Shown: positions 52,867 through 61,486, counted from the first letter of the stretch. The stretch: 64,000 bases of DNA from a bacterium HR17 (GCA_002898575.1 BEHT01000003.1:1-64000), one strand, 5' to 3'. Notes: generated by a model not told the origin, from the sequence alone. Numbers and translations: made by a program.

Positions 52867-53826
52867 ATGCCGACGCCGCAAGTCGTTACTTTGGGCGAAG
52901 CGATGCTGCGGTTGTCGCCACCCGACCATCAGCGGTTGGACACGACGCCCGTGTTGGAAGTGCACATCGGCGGCGCCGAGTTGAACGTCGCCGTCGCACT
53001 GGCGCAATTGGGTGTGCCCGTCGCATGGGTCTCCAAATTGCCTAACAACCCGCTGGGTTGGCGCATCGCCCGCGATGCCCAGCGCTTCGGTGTAGATGTC
53101 TCACGAATTGTGTGGACGAACGAAGGGCGCGTCGGTCTTTACTTTTACGAGCGGAGCGTTCCGCCCCGTCCCAGCACCGTCCTTTATGACCGCCGTCACT
53201 CTGCCATCAACGCGCTGCGCGCAGAGGAGTTGGATTGGGACTTCATCGGCACGGCGAAAATTTTGCACCTGACGGGCATCACGCCCGCCCTCAGCGATAA
53301 CTGCCGCCAACTCGTCGCGAACGCGATCGTGCGGGCAAAGCAAAGGGGCATGACCGTCAGTTTTGATGTCAACTACCGTGCCCGTTTGTGGGCACCGCAG
53401 CAGGCTCAAGCGGTGCTCAGCGCTTTGTTGCGTTCGGGCGTGGACATCCTCATTTGCACGAAGGACGACGCAGCGACGCTGTTTGGCTTGGCGGGCGACG
53501 CGGAAACGAGTGCCCGCCAGTTGCAGGCAACTTTGCGCGTCCCGCATGTCGTCGTCACGCACGGCGACCGCGCTGTCGTCGCGACGCCGCAAGGCGGTTT
53601 CACCGCCGTCGGCTACGCGCTGACAGAGGTTGACCGCTTGGGAGCCGGCGATGCGTTTGTGGCAGGCTTGCTCTGCGGCGTTTTGCAAGGCAATTGGGAG
53701 TTGGGGTTGCGTTACGGCTTGGCAATGGCAGCGCTCAAACACACCGTCCCCGGCGACTGGTTTCTGGGCACAAAAGCCGAAGTGGATGCACTGGTGCAGG
53801 CGCAAACCCGCAGCGTCGTGCGTTGA
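52867..53826 (+). CDS. PfkB-family sugar kinase (2-keto-3-deoxygluconate kinase-like)
   Basis: The 319-residue product has the PfkB pattern: VVTLGEAMLRLSPP at the start, GGAELNVAVALAQLG, and the C-terminal VDRLGAGDAFVAGLL with the catalytic Asp and anion hole. The overall layout is closest to KdgK. GGGGTGATGTGGG precedes the ATG. The MFS gene follows after 47 bases. Substrate is inferred from resemblance only. Confidence 0.87.
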   Translation: MPTPQVVTLGEAMLRLSPPDHQRLDTTPVLEVHIGGAELNVAVALAQLGVPVAWVSKLPNNPLGWRIARDAQRFGVDVSRIVWTNEGRVGLYFYERSVPPRPSTVLYDRRHSAINALRAEELDWDFIGTAKILHLTGITPALSDNCRQLVANAIVRAKQRGMTVSFDVNYRARLWAPQQAQAVLSALLRSGVDILICTKDDAATLFGLAGDAETSARQLQATLRVPHVVVTHGDRAVVATPQGGFTAVGYALTEVDRLGAGDAFVAGLLCGVLQGNWELGLRYGLAMAALKHTVPGDWFLGTKAEVDALVQAQTRSVVR

Positions 53827-53873
53827 CGCTGCCTCGGCGTCGTGTCATCTTTTGCCCATCGGTGACGACCGAG

Positions 53874-55124
53874 ATGGACGACGAGCGCCGTTTGCCGGCA
53901 CCGTTGCGCCCGCTGGCGTTTCGCAACTATCGGCTGTTCTTTTTCGGGCAACTCATTTCGTTGATGGGCACATGGATGCAATCGGTCGCCCAACAGTGGC
54001 TTGTCTATCGGCTGACAGGCTCGCCGGCGTTGCTTGGTCTCGTCGGTTTCCTCGGTCAAATCCCCGTCTTCTTATTCGCGCCCATCGGCGGTGTCATTGC
54101 CGACCGCTTTCCCAAACGCAAGGTCGTTATCGTCACGCAAACGCTGTTCATGGTGCTGGCGTTCCTCTTTGCGCTGCTGACGCTGACGCGCCACATCCGT
54201 GTCTGGCACATCCCCCTTTTGGCGTTCCTGTTCGGTTTGGTCAACGCAGCCGATGTCCCCGCGCGGCAAGCCTTTGTGCCGGAGATGGTGCCGCGGAGCG
54301 TGTTGCTCAACGCGATTGCCCTCAACTCGGCGATGTTCAACATCGCCCGCATCATCGGACCGGCGGTGGCGGGCGTAACGGTGGCGGCGGTCGGTGAAGG
54401 CTGGTGCTTTTTCGCCAACGCCGTCAGTTACATCGCTGTCATCGCAGGGTTGCTGCTGATGGATGTGCCCGACGCAGCGACGCCGTCGGCGAACGCTTCA
54501 CCGTTAGCGCACTTGCTGGAAGGTTTGCGGTTCGTGGCTCAAACGCGCCCCATTTGCGCCATCCTGTTGGTGCTGGGCGTCGTCAGTTTAACGGGGATGC
54601 CGTATGTCGTTTTGATGCCGATTTTCGCCGACCGCATTTTGCACGCAGGCGCCAAAGGGCTGGGCGTTCTGATGACCGCGTCGGGCATCGGGGCGTTGTG
54701 CGGGGCGCTGTTGTTGGCGATGCGGGAAGGTCTTCGCGGGTTAGGCGTTCGCGTGGCGTTCGGTGCTATCGGGTTTGGCACCAGCCTCATCGCGTTTTCG
54801 TTGTCGCGCTCTTTTTGGCTTTCGGTCTTGCTGATGGTGCCGGCGGGCTTTTGCATGATCACGCAGATGGCATCCGCCAACACCTTGGTGCAAACCCTTG
54901 CCCCCGACGAACTGCGCGGACGGGTCATGTCCGTTTACGCGATGATGTTCATGGGCATGGCGCCCTTTGGGTCGCTGATGGCGGGCACGCTCGCCACTTG
55001 GCTCGGTGTCCCGATGACGGTCGCCCTCGGCGGCGCTCTGTGTATCGTCGCCGGCGCGTTGTTTGCACATCGGCTACCGCTGCTGCGCACCGAAGCCCGA
55101 AAATTGCTGGCGGCATCGCGATGA
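53874..55124 (+). CDS. MFS transporter, EntS/DUF894-like
   Basis: A 416-residue 12-helix permease. It shows FRNYRLFFFGQLISLMGTWMQSVAQQWLVYRLTGS, GVIADRFPKRKVVIVTQT (MFS motif A), NALALNS-like NAIALNSAMFNIARIIGPAVAG and DELRGRVMSVYAMMFMGMAPFGSLMAG, a recurrent set in the enterobactin-exporter-like MFS group. The start at 53874 is preceded by GGTGACG. Probably in one transcript with the sugar kinase. Substrate unknown; likely an exporter. Confidence 0.9.
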   Translation: MDDERRLPAPLRPLAFRNYRLFFFGQLISLMGTWMQSVAQQWLVYRLTGSPALLGLVGFLGQIPVFLFAPIGGVIADRFPKRKVVIVTQTLFMVLAFLFALLTLTRHIRVWHIPLLAFLFGLVNAADVPARQAFVPEMVPRSVLLNAIALNSAMFNIARIIGPAVAGVTVAAVGEGWCFFANAVSYIAVIAGLLLMDVPDAATPSANASPLAHLLEGLRFVAQTRPICAILLVLGVVSLTGMPYVVLMPIFADRILHAGAKGLGVLMTASGIGALCGALLLAMREGLRGLGVRVAFGAIGFGTSLIAFSLSRSFWLSVLLMVPAGFCMITQMASANTLVQTLAPDELRGRVMSVYAMMFMGMAPFGSLMAGTLATWLGVPMTVALGGALCIVAGALFAHRLPLLRTEARKLLAASR

Positions 55125-55484
55125 AACCGGTTTTAACCGCGATAAAGCGTGGACATCAACATCGTGCCCTTAACCGAGTTGCGTTGGGCTTGTCGCGACG
55201 AACGCACAAAACTTGCAGGTGTGGGAAAAGTGCCCTGAAGTTGATGGTGCAAAGACTTGCGGTGTAGTGCCCGATAGCGTGTGGGTGCGACGGAACGACG
55301 CCGCGGCGAACTCGCCATTTGCCTGACCGCACGAGCGCACTGCGGCGCCTTGCGGGTCAAGACGGTGGCGATCGGTTTTTACCCCTCACTGTTCCGAACG
55401 CGGGATGTGGGCGTTCTCGGCGTCGCTGTGCGTTTCCTTGCTTGAAGCGGCGCAATTGCCATAATTGACGGTGGGGTGTTAACG
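55125..55484. other. Gene-free stretch between MFS gene and CoA-binding protein
   Basis: About 360 bases without a supported gene. I see short GC-rich inverted segments near 55300-55350 but no convincing RNA gene, terminator or repeat shared with the rest of the window. Only the promoter-like pair near its right end stands out. Confidence 0.4.
55438..55465 (+). promoter_or_regulatory. Sigma-70-like promoter before the CoA-binding protein gene
   Basis: TTGCTT at 55438-55443 and CATAAT at 55460-55465 with 16 bases between, about 20 bases before the ATG at 55485. A plausible but short-leader promoter, not tested. Confidence 0.35.
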
Positions 55485-55919
55485 ATGAGCGAAGCGCCGC
55501 GTATCAACGCCACCGACGAAGAGATTGAGCGGTTGCTCAAAGAGGCAAAAGTTGTCGCAGTCGTTGGGGTTTCGCGGGACCCGACCAAGGCGAGCCACAT
55601 CGTCGCTCAATACTTGCGCCAGCACTACCGCACCTACTTTGTCAACCCCAACGCGGACGAAATCATGGGCGAGAAGTGTTACCCGTCGCTGAAGGCGTTG
55701 CCAGAAGTGCCCGACATCGTAGATGTGTTCCGTCCGCCGAACGCAGTGCCACCTGTCGTGGACGACGCCATTGAGGTCGGGGCGAAAGCCGTTTGGTTGC
55801 AACTGGGCATCGTCAACGACGCGGCGGCACAAAAAGCCCGCGACGCAGGGTTGACCGTCGTCCAAGATCGCTGTCTGATGGTGGAGCACCAACGGCTCCG
55901 GAGCGCGGGCAAGTTGTGA
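55485..55919 (+). CDS. CoA-binding domain protein (YccU-like)
   Basis: The 144-residue product is a lone CoA-binding Rossmann domain: VVAVVGVSRDPTKASHIVAQYLRQHYRTYFVNPN, PDIVDVFRPPNAVPPVVDDAIEVGAKAVWLQLGIVND, and VVQDRCLMVEH. Family members bind CoA but their role is unclear. The start at 55485 has GGTGGGG before it. The YhaM-like gene follows after 36 bases with a GGGAGGTG site. Confidence 0.9.
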   Translation: MSEAPRINATDEEIERLLKEAKVVAVVGVSRDPTKASHIVAQYLRQHYRTYFVNPNADEIMGEKCYPSLKALPEVPDIVDVFRPPNAVPPVVDDAIEVGAKAVWLQLGIVNDAAAQKARDAGLTVVQDRCLMVEHQRLRSAGKL

Positions 55920-55955
55920 CCGTGGGGCAACGCACCACGCGGGAGGTGCTTGGCG

Positions 55956-57179
55956 ATGGCGAAGGCGCAATATCTCGCCGATCTGCGGGTCGGCGACTAT
56001 GTGGACACCATCGTGTTGGTCAAGAGCAAACGGCTTATCCCCTACCGCACCCGTCCCGGCTGCTACTTGGTGCTGACGCTTAAAGACCGGTCGGGGACAG
56101 TGGAAGGACGGGTCTGGGACGACGCCGAACGCATCGACCGCGAGATCGGTGACTGTAAAGTCGTGCGGGTGCGAGGGTTAGTGGAACTTTTCCAGCAAAT
56201 TCCGCAAGTGCGGGTCGTCAGCGTAGAGCCCGTCGCCGAGGGTGAATACGACTGGGCGGATTTACTGCCCCGCACCGAGAAAGAGGTGGAAGCGCTCTGG
56301 GCACGGGTGCAAAGCGCGGTTGACAGCGTGGTCAACCCGCACCTACAAGCGTTGCTGCGGGCGTTCTTTGACGACCCGGTTTTCGCCGAGGCGTTCCAAA
56401 ACGCCCCAGCGTCCCTTTACCTGCACCACAGTTGGGTCGGCGGCTTACTGGAACACACCTGCACCGTGCTGGACTTGGCAGAAGCGCTGTGTCGGCATTA
56501 CCCCGAAATTGACCGCGACCTACTGATCACGGGCGTGCTGTTGCACGATGTCGGGAAGGTGCGCGAATACACTTGGCAACCGGACATTGACCGCACGGAC
56601 GAAGGGCGGTTGTTAGGGCATCTGGTGCTGGGCGACGAAATGGTGGCGGAACGCCTCAAGGGCATCCCCAACTTTCCGGCGGAGCTGGCGATGCGGGTGC
56701 GACACATGCTCATCAGCCATCATGGGACAGGCGAGTGGGGATCACCCCGTCCACCGATGACGCTGGAGGCAGCCGCGTTGCACTTTTTGGAATTCGCCGA
56801 CGCACAACTGCGCAAATTTGCGACGCTTTTGAAAGACCGCCGCGAGCCCGAAAGGGCTTGGACAGGCTATGACCGTGTGTTGGGGCGACGGCTGTTTGCC
56901 GGCTACGGGACAGCGGAAACAGCATCCTCGGCACCGATCCCGATGGAGTCGCAACAGGAAGACGCTCCCATCGCGTTGGCGGAACCAACCGATGCGCCTT
57001 TGCCTGTTCCTGAACCAGTGGCGCTTGATGCCGATGAGTTAGTCGCTGAGGTGCCTGAGATGCCGTCGGACCTTTTGCAGGAGAAAGCGGACATCGTCGC
57101 GGAACCGGAGGAACCGACACGGCGGCGCCGGTTGCGCCGCGCGGAAGCAACGGACGAAGAAGGCAAGTTGCCCTTGTAA
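55956..57179 (+). CDS. YhaM-like 3'-5' exoribonuclease (OB fold plus HD domain)
   Basis: The 407-residue product has an N-terminal OB-fold nucleic-acid-binding part (~15-95; YLVLTLKDRSGTVEGRVWDDAE) and an HD phosphohydrolase domain: HHSWVGGLLEHTCTVLDLAEAL, VLLHDVGKVREY, MLISHHGTGEWGSPRPPMTLEAAALHFLEFADAQLRKF. This is the YhaM/CBF1 layout. It carries an extra ~90-residue acidic and proline-rich tail ending in RRRRLRRAEATDEEGK, which may bind partners or RNA. GGGAGGTGC precedes the ATG. The bpsA leader begins soon after its stop. Confidence 0.87.
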   Translation: MAKAQYLADLRVGDYVDTIVLVKSKRLIPYRTRPGCYLVLTLKDRSGTVEGRVWDDAERIDREIGDCKVVRVRGLVELFQQIPQVRVVSVEPVAEGEYDWADLLPRTEKEVEALWARVQSAVDSVVNPHLQALLRAFFDDPVFAEAFQNAPASLYLHHSWVGGLLEHTCTVLDLAEALCRHYPEIDRDLLITGVLLHDVGKVREYTWQPDIDRTDEGRLLGHLVLGDEMVAERLKGIPNFPAELAMRVRHMLISHHGTGEWGSPRPPMTLEAAALHFLEFADAQLRKFATLLKDRREPERAWTGYDRVLGRRLFAGYGTAETASSAPIPMESQQEDAPIALAEPTDAPLPVPEPVALDADELVAEVPEMPSDLLQEKADIVAEPEEPTRRRRLRRAEATDEEGKLPL

Positions 57180-57226
57180 CGACCTTGACAAGCCCAGTGC
57201 AGCCTGCCCGAGGTGCGCCTTGGAAC

Positions 57227-57255
57227 TTGACGGCGGGGACGGGCTGTGTTAACTT
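57227..57255 (+). promoter_or_regulatory. Sigma-70-like promoter of the polyamine operon leader
   Basis: TTGACG at 57227-57232, a 17-base spacer, then TAACTT at 57250-57255. Transcription would begin near 57262, just before the folded leader. The -35 matches at five of six positions and the -10 at four of six. Confidence 0.5.
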
Positions 57256-57277
57256 GTATGCGGACAAACCGGACAAA

Positions 57278-57378
57278 CCGCTTCGCTTTCAGCCGCTCAT
57301 TTCGGCGCGCGAGCGCCTAAGGCTCGTCGGAGCATCTGAGGGTCCCTCGGATGCGAGCCGCCAGTGAAAGCGAAGCGG
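57278..57378 (+). promoter_or_regulatory. Structured leader RNA upstream of bpsA (candidate riboswitch-like element)
   Basis: A closing 14-bp perfect stem pairs CCGCTTCGCTTTCA (57278-57291) with 57365-57378. Inside lie a GGCGC/GCGCC hairpin with a GCGA tetraloop (57304-57317), and an arm formed by GGCTCG (57321-57326) with CGAGCC (57354-57359) topped by an ~10-bp stem GCATCTGAGG...CCTCGGATGC (57332-57354). Together they form a three-way-junction-like fold of about 100 nt between a promoter and a terminator. I match it to no known riboswitch class. Confidence 0.6.
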
Positions 57379-57391
57379 CACGATGGCTGGT

Positions 57392-57427
57392 CGCTCCCCT
57401 GAGCGGCGGGAGCGGGCGGTTTTTTTT
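57392..57427 (+). terminator. Intrinsic terminator/attenuator before bpsA
   Basis: A 7-bp stem CGCTCCC (57392-57398) with GGGAGCG (57408-57414), a 9-base loop, then GGCGG and eight T (57420-57427). It is 53 bases before the bpsA start, too close for another full promoter to be obvious, so read-through must be regulated or partial. Confidence 0.75.
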
Positions 57428-57479
57428 GAGTTTGCACGACGCCAATGGCTAAAACGGAACGCCGTAGAGGAGGACAACC

Positions 57480-58556
57480 ATGGAACGAACCGAAGCCGAA
57501 CGCCGTTTGACGACATTGGTGGACGCTGCTGCCCGCGCGGCGGCGATTCCGTTTTCGCCGCGCGATGTGGAGCGGGCATTAGCGGCGGTCGCGGCGACCG
57601 ATGACCTTTGGGAAGCCGTGCGGTTGAGCCATGTGCCGTTGCGGTTTTTGTGCGCTCTTTGGAACCAGATGCTGAGGGAGGGGCTATTGTCCGCTGAAAA
57701 CGGCCGGCTGCGGTTGACCCAAACGGGTCAGGCGTTCGTGAAGGCGTTGGGGGTCGCCCCTATCCGAGAAGCCGCCTGCGCCTCTTGCGAGGGGCGCGGT
57801 GTGGATTTTCGGCAAATGTTCGGTGCAGCCGCCGACCGTTTTGTAACTATTTGCCAAAATCGCCCCGAAGCCATCCAAGATTACGACCAAGGTTATGTGA
57901 CGGAAACGACGACCTTAGCGCGCATCGCTTTCGCGTGGCAACGCGGGGATTTAGAAGGCAAAGAGATCATCGTGCTCGGCGACGACGATTTGATGAGCGT
58001 TGCCGCGGCGCTGACCGGCGCTCCCAAGCGCGTCGTCGCACTGGACATCGATGAACGGTTGGTCGCCTTCATCAACACCGTCGCAGAACGCGAAGGCTTA
58101 ACGAATTTGCGAGCGGTGCGCCACGACTTGCGGGAACCGTTGCGAGACGAGTGGCTGGGTGCCTTTGACACCTTTCTGTGTGACCCGACAGAAAGTTTCG
58201 TCGGATTCAAAGCCTTTGTGGAGCGCGGGTTACTCTGTTTGAAAGGGGTCGGCAGCGCCGGCTATTTCGGGTTGACCCATGTGGAATCCAGTCTGGACAA
58301 GTGGGCGCGCATTCAACGGCTCCTGTTGGACAGCGGCGCTGTCATCACCGACTTGCGAGACGATTTCAGCGGCTATGTCAACTGGGGCTACATTGAGACG
58401 ATGCGGGGCTGGGCGTGGTTGCCGACGAAAGTCGTGCCGCAACGGGTGTGGTATTGCTCCGCCCTTTACCGCATTGAGTTGTTGATGAAACCGCACTTGG
58501 AAAACCGTCGGTTGGAGGGCAACATCTTTGAGGACGAAGAGGCTGCCACGACCTGA
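57480..58556 (+). CDS. bpsA: N4-bis(aminopropyl)spermidine synthase (branched-chain polyamine synthase)
   Basis: Transfers aminopropyl groups from decarboxylated S-adenosylmethionine to spermidine to give branched polyamines, which stabilise nucleic acids in thermophiles. The 358-residue product has a winged-helix-like N-terminus (~1-95), CASCEGRG (C100, C103) and DQGYVTETTTLAR. The catalytic loop is GDDDLMS (167-173), followed by ALDIDERLV and CDPTES (near 235), matching BpsA/DUF43. TAGAGGAGG precedes the ATG. It is the first gene of the five-gene polyamine operon, 19 bases before pdaD. Confidence 0.92.
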   Translation: MERTEAERRLTTLVDAAARAAAIPFSPRDVERALAAVAATDDLWEAVRLSHVPLRFLCALWNQMLREGLLSAENGRLRLTQTGQAFVKALGVAPIREAACASCEGRGVDFRQMFGAAADRFVTICQNRPEAIQDYDQGYVTETTTLARIAFAWQRGDLEGKEIIVLGDDDLMSVAAALTGAPKRVVALDIDERLVAFINTVAEREGLTNLRAVRHDLREPLRDEWLGAFDTFLCDPTESFVGFKAFVERGLLCLKGVGSAGYFGLTHVESSLDKWARIQRLLLDSGAVITDLRDDFSGYVNWGYIETMRGWAWLPTKVVPQRVWYCSALYRIELLMKPHLENRRLEGNIFEDEEAATT

Positions 58557-58574
58557 ACACGGAGGTGCCCTCGG

Positions 58575-59033
58575 TTGTTGGAAGTGCGCCGTTTGTATTT
58601 GGTCGCCGGTAAAGCCGAAGGAAACACGCCGTTGAACGCCTTTGATAACGCCTTGCTCGCAGCGGGCATCGGCGATGTGAACCTTATCAAAGTGTCCAGT
58701 ATCGTCCCGCCGGGCGCAGAAATTGTGTCGGACAAGCCCCGCTTGCCGCGCGGCGCACTGGTGCCGTGCGTTTACAGCGAACGCGTCAGCACGACGCCCG
58801 GCGAGCGCATCGCTGTCGCGTTGGCGGTCGGGTTGGCGGACGACGGTTTCGGCGTCGTGATGGAAAGCGAAGGGGAAAGCGCTGAAGAAGCCTGCAAACG
58901 GGCGCTCAGCATGGTGGCGGACGCCTTTCAAGTGCGCGCTCTCCGATTGGCGCGCACTTTATACATCGCAGTGGAGCACCGTGTGGAACGATGTGGCAGC
59001 GTCGTCGCTGCTTGCGTTTACTGGCAACAATAG
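58575..59033 (+). CDS. pdaD: Pyruvoyl-dependent arginine decarboxylase
   Basis: Makes agmatine from arginine. The 152-residue product self-cleaves at the Ser-Ser pair in VSSIVPPGAE (S41-S42), creating the pyruvoyl group. DNALLAAGIGDVNLIK, SERVSTTPGERIAVALAVGL and VMESEGESAEEA are family marks. The start is a TTG at 58575, with GGAGGTG 7 bases before it. Co-transcribed with bpsA and speD. Confidence 0.92.
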   Translation: MLEVRRLYLVAGKAEGNTPLNAFDNALLAAGIGDVNLIKVSSIVPPGAEIVSDKPRLPRGALVPCVYSERVSTTPGERIAVALAVGLADDGFGVVMESEGESAEEACKRALSMVADAFQVRALRLARTLYIAVEHRVERCGSVVAACVYWQQ

Positions 59034-59138
59034 CGCAACTTTAGGGGCATTGCGGAGTCTGAGATTTAGGCTCGGTGTGCACTGACGCACACAGCAGCGG
59101 GCATCGCCCGCATCAATCCCAAGAAGGAGGTGTTGGCG

Positions 59139-59558
59139 ATGCGCATGACGCAGGAGGTGACCATGGGGCGCACCAACGACGAGATGGAAAGCGCGATGGT
59201 CGCCCCCGCCCTGCGCCGGGGCGTGGGGAAACACTTGATCGCCGAGTGCTGGGAATGCAACGACCGCATCTTTTCCGCGACGGCAGTAAGGGAAGCCTTG
59301 GAGGAAGCAGTGCAAGCGAGCGGCGCGACGCTTCTTCGGCTCATCGTCCACACCTTTGAACCTTACGGCGTCAGCGCCGTCGCCATCGTCTCCGAAAGCC
59401 ACCTGTTTATCCACACTTGGCCGGAGATGCGCTACATCGCTGTAGATGTGTTCACCTGCGGTGACACTTTTCCCGAGCGCGCGCTAGAGGTCATTCGGGA
59501 GCATTTTGAACCTCGGCGCCTCAAGGTGCTGGAGTTGGAACGCGGCATTTGGCCGTGA
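59139..59558 (+). CDS. speD: S-adenosylmethionine decarboxylase (pyruvoyl, prokaryotic type)
   Basis: Makes the aminopropyl donor for SpeE and BpsA. The 139-residue proenzyme has the cleavage motif SESHLFIHTWPE (cut before Ser87), GKHLIAECWEC and VFTCGD with the catalytic Cys107. AAGGAGGTG stands before ATG at 59139; a second ATG at 59163 also has GGAGGTGACC, so two starts are possible, giving a polar N-terminal extension of eight residues or not. About 105 bases separate it from pdaD, with no clear terminator. Confidence 0.94.
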   Translation: MRMTQEVTMGRTNDEMESAMVAPALRRGVGKHLIAECWECNDRIFSATAVREALEEAVQASGATLLRLIVHTFEPYGVSAVAIVSESHLFIHTWPEMRYIAVDVFTCGDTFPERALEVIREHFEPRRLKVLELERGIWP

Positions 59559-59614
59559 GACGCTGACTCTCCCGAACGCACCACTCTCCGCGGTGAACCT
59601 TGGGGTGTCTAACG

Positions 59615-60463
59615 GTGAGCGACGAGTTCTTCACGGAAGAGCAAACCGAAGGCGTCCACTTGCGTCTGCGGGTGCGGCAATGGCTGCTGCGGCGGCGCAC
59701 CGCCTATCAGGACCTCGTCATCGCTGAAACGACCGAGCTGGGGCGGCTGCTGGCGCTGGACGGCAAGGTCATGCTGACGGAAGCCGACGAGGCGTTTTAC
59801 CACGAAATGCTCGTCCATCCAGCCCTCATCAGTCTGGACGAACCCCGCACGGTTGCTGTCATCGGTGGCGGCGACGGGGGAACGGTGCGGGAAGTGCTGC
59901 GCCACCCCAGCGTCCGAGAAGTTTTTTGGGTGGAGATTGACGCGGAAGTGATGGCGGCATGCCGTCAATGGCTGCCGTCGGTGCACCGAGGCGTTTTTGA
60001 CGACCCAAGGGTTCGCATTGTCGTCGCGCCCGGCGAAGAATGGTTACCGCGGTTCTCGGCGACTTTTGACGCGATTATCGTGGACGGCACCGACCCGATC
60101 GGTCCAGCGCTGCCCCTTTTTGAGCCGCCTTTTTTCCGCACCTGTCAACGGTCGCTCACCTCGCATGGCATTCTGGCGTTGCAATGCGGCACGCCTTTCT
60201 ACTTCCGCGACGAGGTGCGCCGGGTATGGGACAACCTGCGCCAAGTGTTCGCGGAAGTTCGCCTCTACCTCGGTTTCGTGCCGACTTACCCCTCAGGGTT
60301 GTGGACATACGCGATGGCGGGTGCCCGACTGCCTGCGTTGGATGCGACCGAGTTGAGCCGTCGCTGTCAGGAAAGGCAATTGTCCGGATGCCGTTACTAT
60401 GCCCCCCACATTCACCTCGCCAGTTTCGCCCTTCCCCCATTTGTGCAGGAATTGCTCGCATAG
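59615..60463 (+). CDS. speE: Aminopropyltransferase (spermidine synthase family)
   Basis: Transfers the aminopropyl group to an amine acceptor. The 282-residue product has the N-terminal beta domain (YQDLVIAETTELGRLLALDGKVMLTEADEAFYHEML), the GGGDGGTVREVLRH motif and DAIIVDGTDPIGPALPLFEPPFF with the catalytic Asp. Because agmatine is made by the neighbouring PdaD and an agmatinase-like gene follows, the acceptor is probably agmatine, giving N1-aminopropylagmatine as in Thermus. The GTG start at 59615 has TTGGGG upstream. Confidence 0.92.
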   Translation: MSDEFFTEEQTEGVHLRLRVRQWLLRRRTAYQDLVIAETTELGRLLALDGKVMLTEADEAFYHEMLVHPALISLDEPRTVAVIGGGDGGTVREVLRHPSVREVFWVEIDAEVMAACRQWLPSVHRGVFDDPRVRIVVAPGEEWLPRFSATFDAIIVDGTDPIGPALPLFEPPFFRTCQRSLTSHGILALQCGTPFYFRDEVRRVWDNLRQVFAEVRLYLGFVPTYPSGLWTYAMAGARLPALDATELSRRCQERQLSGCRYYAPHIHLASFALPPFVQELLA

Positions 60464-60536
60464 CGTGAGCGCACCTTAGACTAAACGCAATTCCTCCGCG
60501 GTCGCAAAGTTCTTTAACGGCAAAGGGTGATGTGGG

Positions 60537-61340
60537 ATGCGGTTTTTAGAAGCCGGCGATGTCGCCACCGCACAAGTGGTCATTATCGGCGCACCCTTTG
60601 AGGGAGCGTCCAGTTATCGCAAGGGGAGCGCGCTCGGTCCGCTCGCTATCCGCCGAGCGTCGCAAAGCATTGAGAGTTTCAGCGCTGTTTTTCGCACTGA
60701 CCTGCGGGATGTGGCGTTGGGTGACGCTGGCGATATGGCGCTCAGCGACCGTGTAGAAGATGCCCTCGCCCAGATCGCTGACGCGGTAGAAACTCACCTG
60801 CAAGCGGGGCGCCGCACCGTTTTGTTGGGCGGCGACCACAGCGTTACCATCGGCGCCGTTGCCGGTGTGCGGCGTCTGTTTCCGGACATTCAAGTGGTGG
60901 TCTTGGACGCCCATTCCGACTGGCGGGACAGTTACGACGGCAGCCGCTATTCGCACGCCTGCACGGTGCGGCGCCTCTGGGAGATGACCGACGGGCGCGT
61001 GTGGGTCGTCGGGGCACGATCGTTTGTCGGCAACGAAGACTGGAGCCGGTATGTCGGTCTCGAGGAGGTGCTGCAAAAGTTAGACCCGCACCGTCCCACT
61101 TACTTGAGCGTTGACTTGGACGCCTTTGACCCCAGCCTGTGCCCCGGCGTGGGCAACCCGGAGCCGGGCGGGTTGCGCTACGAGCAAGCCATCGCGTTGT
61201 TGTGCGGGCTGCGAGCGGTGTCGGTCATCGGGGTAGATGTTGTTGAACTGCACCCGCCTTACGACCCCTCTGAAACCACCGCAATCACCGCCGCCAAGTT
61301 GGTGCAGGAGAGCATTTTGGCTTTTTGGGCGCCACGATAA
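60537..61340 (+). CDS. speB: Agmatinase / N1-aminopropylagmatine ureohydrolase
   Basis: Binuclear manganese enzyme of the arginase fold. The 267-residue product has GGDHSVTIG (His101), LDAHSDWRD (D124, H126, D128), a further His in SHACTVRR, and LSVDLDAFDPSLCPG with two more Asp ligands. Next to speE it would release urea from aminopropylagmatine to give spermidine, which BpsA then branches. GGGTGATGTGGG precedes the ATG. Last gene of the operon. Confidence 0.92.
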   Translation: MRFLEAGDVATAQVVIIGAPFEGASSYRKGSALGPLAIRRASQSIESFSAVFRTDLRDVALGDAGDMALSDRVEDALAQIADAVETHLQAGRRTVLLGGDHSVTIGAVAGVRRLFPDIQVVVLDAHSDWRDSYDGSRYSHACTVRRLWEMTDGRVWVVGARSFVGNEDWSRYVGLEEVLQKLDPHRPTYLSVDLDAFDPSLCPGVGNPEPGGLRYEQAIALLCGLRAVSVIGVDVVELHPPYDPSETTAITAAKLVQESILAFWAPR

Positions 61341-61403
61341 AAAAACGAAGGTGATGCGATATGGTCGTCCCTCGGTCGTCTACGACGCCGTAGAGTTGTA
61401 GGC

Positions 61404-61409
61404 TATAAT
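61404..61409 (+). promoter_or_regulatory. Perfect TATAAT -10 box before cimA
   Basis: A consensus TATAAT with a weak -35 region. It is about 78 bases before the cimA start and after the speB stop, so cimA probably has its own promoter. Confidence 0.45.
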
Positions 61410-61486
61410 TTCCGCCAGCCCACGGCGCCCGCTGACAGGCAAGGCAGTATGTGAGAAGCCGTTTGCGTTACAGGAGGCGATGTCGC

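Noticed and set aside
57195-57225. Resemblance to part of an S-adenosylhomocysteine riboswitch (CCCGAGGTGCGCC)
   Set aside because: Only a short core is similar, the rest of the class consensus is missing, and it lies before the likely promoter rather than in the transcript.
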